A stretch of DNA of 64,000 nucleotides from an uncultured Prevotellaceae bacterium. Its GTDB lineage: Bacteria > Bacteroidota > Bacteroidia > Bacteroidales > Muribaculaceae. The position numbers and the translations under genes were made by a program. Of this stretch, positions 33,835-42,490 are shown piece after piece (position 1 is the stretch's first letter; every line of letters starts with the position of its first letter). Where the stretch lies: contig ONGE01000001.1 in assembly GCA_900317325.1 (NCBI GenBank), forward strand, positions 1 through 64,000. The letters are read 5' to 3'. The notes under the pieces are model-generated. The model was not told the origin of the DNA and ran no database searches. It was given only the letters and a program-made list of their open reading frames with translations.

Positions 33835-34599
33835 TCAGTCCTGGAATCTCTCCCGAGCCTCCATAATCAGCAATTCGGCCTTCTTGAACTCATCCTGCAT
33901 CTCAACTGCGAGGGTATCCCTCGCAGGGGTGACTGTGTGGCTCGACTGCTGCTTACTGAATTCAATCAAATCTTTTTCGGTCACGCCCATCATCACCATG
34001 CAGTTATCACGAATGGCTTTCATGTCATGCAATAAAGACCAACCAATGAATACATATTCCGGAAAGTCCGCATTTAACAACGATTTTAAGGATGTGAAGA
34101 CAGCTTTCGTCTCAACATCATCCCTCAGTCTGTCCAATATCTCATTTTTGTATTTACTGCGCCAACTATAGAACGACGATACCTCATTGACGAAGTTGAC
34201 GTTGCCTATGGTGCTGAAAGTCTCGATACTGGTAGAGAAAATCTTTTCGGTCGTTTCAGAGTAATTCTCATTGATTAGCGTTATAGCCGGTAAAAACTTG
34301 CTGCGCAGCTCATTGAACTTTTCGGGATGGAGCGCCAATTCCTGCTCGGCACTACTAGCCTCGCGCAGGGCCGTATCGGCTTTCTGCATGAACTCTATCG
34401 TCTTGTCAAAGTCGCAGATGACCATCATCACCATTTCCTTCTTGGCCGACTGTTTCTTGCTGTAGTCGATGATGGCTGCCGTGCCAAAGGTGAGCACAAT
34501 CGATATTGTGGTGGCGATAAGCGACAGCAGAAACTGCTTGGCAGTAGCGATTCCACTGCCCGACTTCAGCGTGCTGGGTGTATGTAACTTGACATTCAT
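33835..34599 (-). CDS. Single-anchor membrane protein of unknown function
   Basis: The start was set at the ATG at 34599 (MNVKLHTPSTLKSGSGIATA), because a TATCTTTG element at 34633-34626 excludes the longer frame. The 254-residue protein has one N-terminal helix (FLLSLIATTISIVLTFGTAA) and then a soluble helical domain (EMVMMVICDFDKTIEFMQKA, FSTIGNVNFVNEVSSFYSWR, LNADFPEYVFIGWSLLHDMK). The family occurs in Bacteroidales, but I know of no function. It is not flanked by the array repeat. Confidence 0.7.
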   Translation of the reverse strand: MNVKLHTPSTLKSGSGIATAKQFLLSLIATTISIVLTFGTAAIIDYSKKQSAKKEMVMMVICDFDKTIEFMQKADTALREASSAEQELALHPEKFNELRSKFLPAITLINENYSETTEKIFSTSIETFSTIGNVNFVNEVSSFYSWRSKYKNEILDRLRDDVETKAVFTSLKSLLNADFPEYVFIGWSLLHDMKAIRDNCMVMMGVTEKDLIEFSKQQSSHTVTPARDTLAVEMQDEFKKAELLIMEARERFQD

Positions 34600-34625
34600 A
34601 ATACTGGAGAATTTGTTAAACATCG

Positions 34626-34633
34626 CAAAGATA
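34626..34633 (-). promoter_or_regulatory. -7 element deciding the start of the single-anchor membrane protein
   Basis: TATCTTTG on the minus strand. Transcription would begin near 34619, 20 nt before the ATG at 34599. Confidence 0.55.
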
Positions 34634-34770
34634 GCAATAATTTCGGTTATTGGAATCAAGATGCCCATGATTTTCATTCATCGATTACACCAAGCATTGC
34701 TCATGCAACTCTCACCCAGGTGACGTTCTTTATGCTTCAAGAGTCACCGATGACGTCGAGACACATTAAA

Positions 34771-34808
34771 ACAACAAGCCGCACCCGTGATGCGGATGCG
34801 GCTGTTGT
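34771..34808 (-). terminator. Hairpin after the giant secreted-protein gene
   Basis: ACAACA and GCCGCA (34771-34783) pair with TGCGGC and TGTTGT (34797-34808). On the minus strand TTTT follows. It lies 17 bp after the stop codon. Confidence 0.65.
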
Positions 34809-34824
34809 GAATGATGTGACGACG

Positions 34825-37800
34825 TCAACGCAGCACCTTGCGTGAACTGCGGCTACCGTCGCTGTAGGTGGTCACAATGATGTTGAAACCGTCAAACGGC
34901 TTGCTGCTCTCGACACCCATCATGTTGTAGTAACGCACATTCACGATGGTGCGGGCTGTGCTCACCTCCTCGACAGTGGTCACGTTACCCATGCTGCTGC
35001 CGTTTGAACCGGCGGGGCTGGCCTCGATCGGGAAGATGATGAACTTGCTGTCATCCAGGCCCTGATAGTCACGGGTGAAGTACATGTTGGCATAGTTGCC
35101 CTGACCGTTGCCATCACGGCGAGGAGCATTCTTGACATTGACTTTATCATTGTCGCCTTCATCACCATTACCGGGGCCGTAGCACTCGTTGGGCTGATAA
35201 CCTTCGCCGTTGCCACGGGCATAGCGGATGATGGCCTTGAGCTTGTAGGCTTGTCCGGGCTGGAAAATCTGCCACCAGGCCATGCCCACTGCATCCATGT
35301 CAAAGAGCGACCAGTTGACCTTCACGCCACCATATTGCATATAGCCGTTGCTGTAGGGGCCGTATTCTTGACCATAACCACCCAGGGCATTGTCGAGCTG
35401 ATCGGCGCTCAGGTACTGCAACTCATTGTACTTGTCACCGGGAATGACGATACTGCGATCCCAGTTCATGGGTGCATAGAAACGTCCCGGATCAACAGGC
35501 AGCTCCATAGCTACCGAAGTGAAGGGTCGATACTCGCCCGAGACGTAGTCGCCATAAGGTCGTATGCCGCTGCTCGGGTTGATCTCGTTCAGGTTGTCAT
35601 AGACAATCCAGGTGATGTAAGCAATCTCCTGAGGCTTGGGAGCGACATAGTACATCTTGTAAGGCTCATCCTCCACCTTGGTTCGAGTCACATTACCATA
35701 GAGGACATCGCCCGTCTCGGGGTCTGTTATCCACTCGATGCTGGGCTTGGTCCTGTAGGTGCCCTCATAGCTGTCGGGCTGCCATTCAGGATGGGCATAG
35801 TTGAACACGATGGTGTCGTTGAAGTTGGCCGATACATAGACGTTGGGCTCATAGGACATCGCGCGGCCCATGCCGATCTTGAGCACATGGGCGGTGGGGT
35901 TGATGGTGTCGGTCATGAACACGTCGAGCGTTCCAGCGGGAATGATGTGTCCCACATAGTCGGCCAAAGCCGGACGCTGACTCTCCTCGACAGGCAGCGC
36001 AGCGCCACCGTCATAGTTGGGCGACATGACGAGCTTCACCCAGTTGCTCTGGTCATAGCTCGTCTTCTTGTCCATGATCTGTGAGCGGCCGGCGGTATGG
36101 CTGCTGTAGCAGATGTCATAGACATAGTCGGTATAGGTGGAGTCGGGCTTGATAGACTTCTCGCCGTAGAGGTTGAGATCCTTGGCATACAGGGCACCCG
36201 TGACATAAATCGTATCGGGCTTGCCCGAGATGCCGGTAATCTCGATGGGCGTCACGGCATCCCTGTCGTAGTAAACTGCCAGCAGGTCGTTGCTCACGGT
36301 GTAACGCACCTCCTCGGCCGCGTTGCGGATAAGGTTGTTGAGCGTATAGGCACCGTCAAACAGGCCCAAGTAGTCAAACACGCCGCCGTTGACGAACATG
36401 AAGTCGCCGGTCTGCTCCTTGGTCTCGTCAAATTCATTGGGATTGCCGTCGTTGAAGATCACGTTGTCGGGCGGGTTCATCGCATAGCCATGAGCATCGA
36501 TGAGGATGCCGAAGTCGTATCTCCAAACTTCATAACCGGTTACCGGGTCGATGCCCACGCACTCACAGGGTCGGCCGGGCCAATCCTGCACATCGCGGCC
36601 ATAGCCGTCGTGGTAGTGTGAGCTCGAGTTATCGTCCCAAGCATAGCAATAGACGTTCTCCCAGCCCACGGTGTTGATGAAGTAGGCATAGTAGTGCCCC
36701 TCCATGACCACGGCGTTGGTGGGCAGCGCGTTGGCCGAGTAGTCGAAGTATTCGCGGGTGTGGTCGGTCATCACCGAGTTGCCGTTCGACTCATCCCAGG
36801 TCACCCACAACAGGCCCGAATGACGCTGGATGGTATCACTCTGACTGGGAGTCTTGTTGTCACGGGTGAAGAACAGGTCACAAATCGAAGCATGCACTTG
36901 CCAGTGCCACCATTTCTTGCCATCGGCAGTGATGGTGTCGCCCAGATAGTCCACGTTGTAGAAATTGGTGTTGCTCCAAGTACCGTTCTGGCGGTTGTAG
37001 GCACTCAGGGGCCAAACATCGCCGCCAAACATCTCATGCGTATAGGTCGTGCCCGGATTCTGAATGTTGGAAATCCCGACGTTCTCGGTCTGTTCCAGAT
37101 ACACATTCATGGGCGAGAGCATGGAGTGGTCGGTCTTGATGAGTTTCACCCAATGCTCGGTGGGGTTCACCAGGACGTTGTAAACGCCGGCCGTGAGCAT
37201 CCTGTACTCGCCGTAGGTGTCACTCCACAGGCCCAACGAGAGGTTGTGGTTGGCCATGACGTCGGTGAAGCCCAGATAGTTGGTGCCGCCATCGTTGACG
37301 GTGTATCCGTCGGCGCCGCCGTTACCATAGCGGGTTCCCACTTGACTCCAGTCGTCGCCCAGAGCGGTCGAGAAGCAGAAGGTGGCATTGTTGCTCAAGA
37401 TCACATTGTTCAGGTAGTAGGTAGCCGTGTTGCTGTCATACTTGAGCTGAGCGGCATTACTGCTGCTGTAGTTGTACTCCGTCGTGCCGATGATGTAAGT
37501 ACCGTGCATGTACAGGTTGTCGGTGACAGGCGAGGGTTCCACATTGTACAACTCGTAGTAGTTGAACTCCTCGTCATCGTCCCTGACGGTTTTCCACTTG
37601 ATGTAGTAAGTGCCCGGGGAGATATTGGTGATGTCCTTGGTCTTGGAACCGTCGCCACCACCACTGACAATGGCACCTACCAGATCGACCGAAGAAACAC
37701 CACTCCAGCGGTACCAGTTGTTGCCGTCGTGCAGTGTCTCGATGCAGTCAGCACCCAGTGCAGTACCGGGATAAGCGTCAGTCAGAGCAATGGTGTTGCC

Positions 37801-40800
37801 CTCCCAAACGTAGATGTAAGGTGTCACGCTAGGATCGTCGGGCAAGATGTAGAACGTGTACTCGTAGTAAGGCAGGTCGCCGGCCACCTTGAACAGCATG
37901 TTAGCGGGGTCAAAGTAGATGGTCACCGTGCCAGGAGCAACATGAATCTGGTAAGCACCGCCATCGTTGCCACCAGCAAGCTGGGTGCTCTGCCAGTTAC
38001 CGTTGAGGCTCACATTCTGGTTACCGCTGGTGGGACCGAAGCGGTATTGGGAGTTGAAGGTGTCCCAGTCGGCAGCCGTGTTGTTGTTGGCGAACACGAA
38101 GCCATAGGTGTCCTGTTCGGTCACGTTGACCGTGTAGGAGTAAACACCCGTCGCGGGATCGAAGGTCATTGCCGTCGTGGGAGCATAGGTCCATCCCAGA
38201 CCCAGTCCTTCAGAACCCACGATGTAGTAGGCGCCCATATCATCGGCCTGAATGAGCGTGAGGTCATAATTCACATTCGTGCCGTCGAAGGTCACAGTCA
38301 GCGTGTAGGTACCATCGTGTTGCACATCCAGATAGATGTTGTCGGCCGGTCTCCAAGAGCCGTCATCGCCGTTGACTTTGAAGCAGTACTCGCCGCCCCT
38401 GGTCAAGTGCACGTTGCCGGTGGTCCAGGTATAGGTGCCGGACTGGCTGTCGTAAGTCATTTGGCCAGCCTCGTTCTGAGTCCAGACTGCACCGAACAGA
38501 TCCTCGTCATTGCCCACAACGTAATAGATGGTCGGAGGCACGGCACCTTCCACCTTGTACTGCATGTTGACAGCGTCGAAGTAGAAGGTCATTGCGCCAG
38601 CGCCAGCCACAACGCTGTAGGAACCGTTGTCGCCGCCAGCCTTCTGGGTTGCGGTATAGCCGCTGTTGATGGTATAGACCTCGTCACCATTGTCGGGGCC
38701 GATGCGGTAGGTGCTGTTGAAAACAGTCCAGTCGGCATTCTGGCCGTCGGCAAAGACAAATTGTGTCGTGGCCTTGTCGGTCAACGTGGTGGCATAAGAA
38801 TAGATGCCATCACCCTCATAGGTCATAGCAATGCCCTGATCACATGAGAAACCGCCCAAGACACCATCACCAGTGATGTAAACAGTGGCGGGAGCCGTCA
38901 TCGTCAGGGTGTGGCTGAGGGTGCCGTCGCTGTTGAGGGTGATGGTCACGGTATAGGTGCCGCTCATGGGCACATTGACAATGGCGTTGTCGCCGTTGCT
39001 GTCACCGATCCACACGCCCTCGTTGGTGCCGTCGTTGCCATAGGCCTTGTAACCGTACTCTCCCCTGCTCAGGGTCAAGCCTGTGAAGGTCTTGCTGTAG
39101 CTGCCGTCACCGTTGGGCGTCATCTGGGTGCCCTCGGTGGTCCAACCGTTGAAGTCGCTCTCGGCATAGTACACGATAGCGGGGTCGGCAGCCGCGTTGG
39201 GACCGCTGATGGTGTTGCCGCCGCCATAGGTGAAGTAGCTCGTGCCGGGGGCCATGGCCAGGCTCTGGGTTTGAGCCGTATTGTCGCCCTCGTCAAAAAT
39301 CAGACTGAGCGAGGCATAACTGGAACCAGTCAGCGTGTACTTGTAGTAGGTGTAACCGTTGATGGCCTCGGTGGAGAAAGCGGCATCGGTCAAAGCGGTG
39401 CCGGGGAAGCCGCCCAACAACTCATCACTGCCGTTCCACAGGTACATGTAAGGCGTTCCATCGCCCTTGTAGCGCACATAGATGGTGTAATCATAGGTGG
39501 GTGCGGGCTCAGGTGCATCGGTCGTGATGGTGAAAGTGTTGTCGTTGACATTCCAGCGGATGTAGTAGGTATCGGGAGCCAGATTGGTAATGTCGGTAGT
39601 CTGATGGCCATTGCCACCGTTGTTGACGATAGCATTCATCAGGTTGGCATAGAGCGCACCGGTCCACTTGCACCAGGTGTTGCCGTCGTCAAGCACCTCG
39701 GTATCATTCATTGCGGTGCCTGCCCAGTCGCCAAGGGGATGGTAGTTGTTATTGTTGGCACCCCACAGGTACAGGGTCGGTGTCACGCTGCCGTCGTCGG
39801 GCAGGACGTAGAACGTGTAGGTGTACGTCGGGTCGGCCTGAACGAGGTTCGGCACTGCGTTGACAGTACCGTTATTGCTGTCGTAGGTCACCGTCACGGT
39901 GTAGGTGCCGGGGACATCGGCGCTGAACGTCTGGTTGCCGCTACTGGGGTACCAAGTGCCGTCAGAGCAATAGACACGATACTTGTAATTAGTGTTCTGG
40001 ATGAGATGGAATTGACCTGAGGTCCAGGTGTAAACACCGTCCTCGTCGGGGTCTGCCATCTGGGTGTTGGTCAAACCAGTGTTCCAGGCATCGGGGAAGA
40101 TGCTGGTGCTGTCACCCTTGACATAGTAATCCTTGACAATCGTGGGGGCCGTGCCATCAACCTTGTAACGCATGTTAGCGACATCCAGGGTGATGGTCAC
40201 TTGACCGGCGTCCAAGGTCACAGCATAGCTGCCACTGCCCTTCTGCGTCGGTGCCCAGTTGCCCAAGTTCACGGTTTCGTTGCCGCCATTGGGGCCATAA
40301 CGGTGGTTGCCGTTAAAATCATCCCAAGTGCTGCCACCGCCATCGGCAAATGTGAAATAGTAGGTGCCGAGGGCTGTGACGTTGTAGTTGTAGGTATAGA
40401 TGTCATTGACGTCATCATAGGCCATTGTCCTCAGGTTCTGCTGCTGATAGTTGAAGCCTCCCAGACCCAGACCATTGTCGCCCGTGATGTAATAAGTCGG
40501 GGTTACGGGTGTTGGTAATGTCGGGAATGAAAGACTCGCATAATTGTTATTTGGCGCAGAGCCATTATTGTAATAATAGTATCCGTTGGTGAATGTCAAG
40601 TCACTTGTCTGGCTGCTACCATTGTTGAAGATAATCATGCCAGGTGTACCGGCATTAGTGGACCAGGCGTAGACGCTTCTACCGCCATTGGTACCGCCCA
40701 CAAATGACATTTGTTCGCCATTCCAATTATTAGAGTAAGTACCATTCCAACAGTAGGCGTATAGGTTCCCTGACCAGTTGCTGGAATTCTCACAGAAAGC

Positions 40801-41205
40801 ATAGGCAGTTTTGTCCTTGACCGAAGTCAGGTTCAAGTAATAATTGCTACCATTGCTATGAAAATACTGTGTTCCAGACACACCGGTAATGTCCCATGTT
40901 TGATTGGTATTACCGCCACTGCCATTATTAAAAATAATGGAGCACGAATTTAGACCCTCATAATTAGTATAATACCATACAGTTCCATCTTGGGAAGTGG
41001 TACTTTGGGTCATTTTCACTCCAGGCCAACTCGTTGATCCATCATTGGGAGCTGTACCGTTGGTACTATAAACATAGATGTAGGGCGCAGTGCCGCGGAC
41101 AAATATTGTCACATCGGCCCACAGCTGCGGCACAGAGGCGGCCAGGCATAGCAGCAATGCTAAATGCCTGAAACCTTTGATCTTAGAAAATTTTACCTGT
41201 TTCAT
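34825..41205 (-). CDS. Giant secreted protein with repeated carbohydrate-binding-like modules and a T9SS-like tail
   Basis: A 2126-residue protein with a signal peptide (LALLLCLAASVPQLWADV). Three module types alternate in about residues 30-1210. The first is starch-binding-like (CBM26/SusE type), for example YVLPDDGSVTPTLYLWGANN and YILPDDPSVTPYIYVWEGNT. The second opens with YYITGDNGLGLGGFNYQQQN or YYIVGSEGLGLGWTY. The third has DEDGVYTWTSGQFHL or SQSGTYTWTTGNVHL. The following 850 residues are less repetitive, with WPGRPCECVGIDPVTGYEVW. The last 50 residues, VRYYNMMGVESSKPFDGFN then IIVTTYSDG and KVLR, resemble a type IX secretion C-terminal domain. Cell-surface binding of starch-like glycans is inferred from the modules; no catalytic domain was recognised. 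Confidence 0.8.
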   Translation of the reverse strand: MKQVKFSKIKGFRHLALLLCLAASVPQLWADVTIFVRGTAPYIYVYSTNGTAPNDGSTSWPGVKMTQSTTSQDGTVWYYTNYEGLNSCSIIFNNGSGGNTNQTWDITGVSGTQYFHSNGSNYYLNLTSVKDKTAYAFCENSSNWSGNLYAYCWNGTYSNNWNGEQMSFVGGTNGGRSVYAWSTNAGTPGMIIFNNGSSQTSDLTFTNGYYYYNNGSAPNNNYASLSFPTLPTPVTPTYYITGDNGLGLGGFNYQQQNLRTMAYDDVNDIYTYNYNVTALGTYYFTFADGGGSTWDDFNGNHRYGPNGGNETVNLGNWAPTQKGSGSYAVTLDAGQVTITLDVANMRYKVDGTAPTIVKDYYVKGDSTSIFPDAWNTGLTNTQMADPDEDGVYTWTSGQFHLIQNTNYKYRVYCSDGTWYPSSGNQTFSADVPGTYTVTVTYDSNNGTVNAVPNLVQADPTYTYTFYVLPDDGSVTPTLYLWGANNNNYHPLGDWAGTAMNDTEVLDDGNTWCKWTGALYANLMNAIVNNGGNGHQTTDITNLAPDTYYIRWNVNDNTFTITTDAPEPAPTYDYTIYVRYKGDGTPYMYLWNGSDELLGGFPGTALTDAAFSTEAINGYTYYKYTLTGSSYASLSLIFDEGDNTAQTQSLAMAPGTSYFTYGGGNTISGPNAAADPAIVYYAESDFNGWTTEGTQMTPNGDGSYSKTFTGLTLSRGEYGYKAYGNDGTNEGVWIGDSNGDNAIVNVPMSGTYTVTITLNSDGTLSHTLTMTAPATVYITGDGVLGGFSCDQGIAMTYEGDGIYSYATTLTDKATTQFVFADGQNADWTVFNSTYRIGPDNGDEVYTINSGYTATQKAGGDNGSYSVVAGAGAMTFYFDAVNMQYKVEGAVPPTIYYVVGNDEDLFGAVWTQNEAGQMTYDSQSGTYTWTTGNVHLTRGGEYCFKVNGDDGSWRPADNIYLDVQHDGTYTLTVTFDGTNVNYDLTLIQADDMGAYYIVGSEGLGLGWTYAPTTAMTFDPATGVYSYTVNVTEQDTYGFVFANNNTAADWDTFNSQYRFGPTSGNQNVSLNGNWQSTQLAGGNDGGAYQIHVAPGTVTIYFDPANMLFKVAGDLPYYEYTFYILPDDPSVTPYIYVWEGNTIALTDAYPGTALGADCIETLHDGNNWYRWSGVSSVDLVGAIVSGGGDGSKTKDITNISPGTYYIKWKTVRDDDEEFNYYELYNVEPSPVTDNLYMHGTYIIGTTEYNYSSSNAAQLKYDSNTATYYLNNVILSNNATFCFSTALGDDWSQVGTRYGNGGADGYTVNDGGTNYLGFTDVMANHNLSLGLWSDTYGEYRMLTAGVYNVLVNPTEHWVKLIKTDHSMLSPMNVYLEQTENVGISNIQNPGTTYTHEMFGGDVWPLSAYNRQNGTWSNTNFYNVDYLGDTITADGKKWWHWQVHASICDLFFTRDNKTPSQSDTIQRHSGLLWVTWDESNGNSVMTDHTREYFDYSANALPTNAVVMEGHYYAYFINTVGWENVYCYAWDDNSSSHYHDGYGRDVQDWPGRPCECVGIDPVTGYEVWRYDFGILIDAHGYAMNPPDNVIFNDGNPNEFDETKEQTGDFMFVNGGVFDYLGLFDGAYTLNNLIRNAAEEVRYTVSNDLLAVYYDRDAVTPIEITGISGKPDTIYVTGALYAKDLNLYGEKSIKPDSTYTDYVYDICYSSHTAGRSQIMDKKTSYDQSNWVKLVMSPNYDGGAALPVEESQRPALADYVGHIIPAGTLDVFMTDTINPTAHVLKIGMGRAMSYEPNVYVSANFNDTIVFNYAHPEWQPDSYEGTYRTKPSIEWITDPETGDVLYGNVTRTKVEDEPYKMYYVAPKPQEIAYITWIVYDNLNEINPSSGIRPYGDYVSGEYRPFTSVAMELPVDPGRFYAPMNWDRSIVIPGDKYNELQYLSADQLDNALGGYGQEYGPYSNGYMQYGGVKVNWSLFDMDAVGMAWWQIFQPGQAYKLKAIIRYARGNGEGYQPNECYGPGNGDEGDNDKVNVKNAPRRDGNGQGNYANMYFTRDYQGLDDSKFIIFPIEASPAGSNGSSMGNVTTVEEVSTARTIVNVRYYNMMGVESSKPFDGFNIIVTTYSDGSRSSRKVLR

Positions 41206-41552
41206 TTGTTATAGAATATAAAAAGATGTTGGAATCTTTGGTTATGAGTCTAATGTTTTGGAATACTTGAAGTTAAATAAAAGCGCGCAAAGATATTGTT
41301 TCTTTTTAGAAGATGTGTTTGGGAAACAACGCTTTAACGAAAAAAAACGCGCAATCGTTTGCAGAAATATTATGGTTTCTCATAAAAACCCTATTGTTTC
41401 TATCACAATGAAACAAAGCTGATCATGTCTCATGACACAGGATATAGAGAATTGTGGCACGATTTTTGCTAGAACACAAGTGATAGAAGGCTAATAATCA
41501 TTAAAAAATGCATTATCTGCCACAGATGTCAATAAATGTCGAAAAAAAATTG
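41206..41552. other. Divergent intergenic region
   Basis: Lies between the divergently transcribed giant gene and the glycosyltransferase gene. A TATCTTTG element on the minus strand (41296-41289) serves the giant gene, leaving a leader of about 77 nt. The middle is A+T-rich and holds no gene. Confidence 0.65.
41289..41296 (-). promoter_or_regulatory. -7 element of the giant secreted-protein gene
   Basis: TATCTTTG on the minus strand, 84 bp upstream of the ATG at 41205. A clear TTTG at the -33 distance is not seen. Confidence 0.5.
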
Positions 41553-41560
41553 TAATTTTG
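41553..41560 (+). promoter_or_regulatory. -7 element of the mannosyltransferase gene
   Basis: TAATTTTG, 42 bp upstream of the ATG at 41602. No good -33 element is present. Confidence 0.5.
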
Positions 41561-41601
41561 CAGTTAATTCGCGACATGCAGATTTATTAATATAAGCACT
41601 C

Positions 41602-42372
41602 ATGAAGTCAGACAGTTTAGTAATCATTCCTACTTACAACGAGAAGGAGAACATCAGGAACATCATCAACGCCGTGCTCGAGTTGAACGAGCACCAGTTT
41701 GATGTGCTTATTGTCGATGACAATTCGCCCGACGGCACCGCGGCTATCGTGGACGCGATGATCGAGGAGCGCCCTGAGCGAATCTACATCCTCAAGCGAG
41801 CCGGTAAGCAGGGATTGGGCACGGCCTACATCGCTGGCTTCAAGTGGGCTCTGGATCATGGCTACGAGTACATCATCGAGATGGATGCCGACTTCTCACA
41901 CCCCGTCAACAAGCTCCCCGAGCTGCAGGCCACCTGCGCCACTAAAGGTGCCGACGTGTCGGTGGGTTCAAGATACCTGACCGGTGTGAATGTCGTCAAC
42001 TGGCCGATGGGTAGAATGCTCATGAGTTACTTCGCATCGGCCTATGTGAGATTGATTACCGGAATGCAGGTGCGCGACGCCACGGCAGGTTTCGTGTGCT
42101 ACCGTCGCGAGGTGCTGCAATCCATCAATCTGGATGCCATCGAGTTCAAGGGCTACGCTTTCCAGATCGAGATGAAGTTCACCGCTCACCGCATGGGCTT
42201 CATCATCAAGGAGGTGCCCATCGTGTTCATCAACCGCGTGCTTGGCACGAGCAAGATGAACAGCAGCATCTTCTTTGAGGCGCTATGGGGCGTGATCAAG
42301 TTGCGTCTTGACTCCCTCTTCAACAAGAAGCGCTTCACACGCGTGTCGCTGCCCAAGCAGCTCACTCAGTAA
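41602..42372 (+). CDS. Polyprenol monophosphomannose synthase-like glycosyltransferase (GT2)
   Basis: A 256-residue GT-A fold enzyme. Key blocks are VIIPTYNEKENI, VLIVDDNSPDGTA, GKQGLGTAYIAGFKWAL, EMDADFSHP (the metal-binding D-x-D region), VSVGSRYLTG, and RDATAGFVCYRREVL with GYAFQIEMKF. These match dolichol/polyprenol-phosphate mannose synthases without a C-terminal membrane domain. It would transfer mannose from GDP-mannose to a polyprenyl phosphate for later use at the envelope. It stands alone before a terminator. Confidence 0.9.
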   Translation: MKSDSLVIIPTYNEKENIRNIINAVLELNEHQFDVLIVDDNSPDGTAAIVDAMIEERPERIYILKRAGKQGLGTAYIAGFKWALDHGYEYIIEMDADFSHPVNKLPELQATCATKGADVSVGSRYLTGVNVVNWPMGRMLMSYFASAYVRLITGMQVRDATAGFVCYRREVLQSINLDAIEFKGYAFQIEMKFTAHRMGFIIKEVPIVFINRVLGTSKMNSSIFFEALWGVIKLRLDSLFNKKRFTRVSLPKQLTQ

Positions 42373-42388
42373 CAATCATCCGACGAAT

Positions 42389-42436
42389 CGATTTGATTCC
42401 CGCTGTCGCGGCGCCGATCAAATCGGTTCTTGTTTT
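42389..42436 (+). terminator. Terminator after the mannosyltransferase gene
   Basis: CGATTTGAT (42389-42397) and ATCAAATCG (42417-42425) form the stem; TTCTTGTTTTTG follows. Confidence 0.65.
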
Positions 42437-42490
42437 TGGAACGGTTTTTGCCTTCATAGGCATTGTACCTACGTAAGACAATCACATCAA

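Noticed and set aside
34825-41205. Several long plus-strand open frames (up to 717 codons) opposite the giant protein
   Set aside because: They mirror the minus-strand codon bias, have repetitive Val/Gly/His composition, and lack promoters or domains. The minus-strand protein has a signal peptide and clear modules.
42308-42490. Longer start for the calcium ATPase
   Set aside because: The extra residues would be read through the end of the mannosyltransferase gene and its terminator hairpin; the ATG at 42491 starts the conserved protein.
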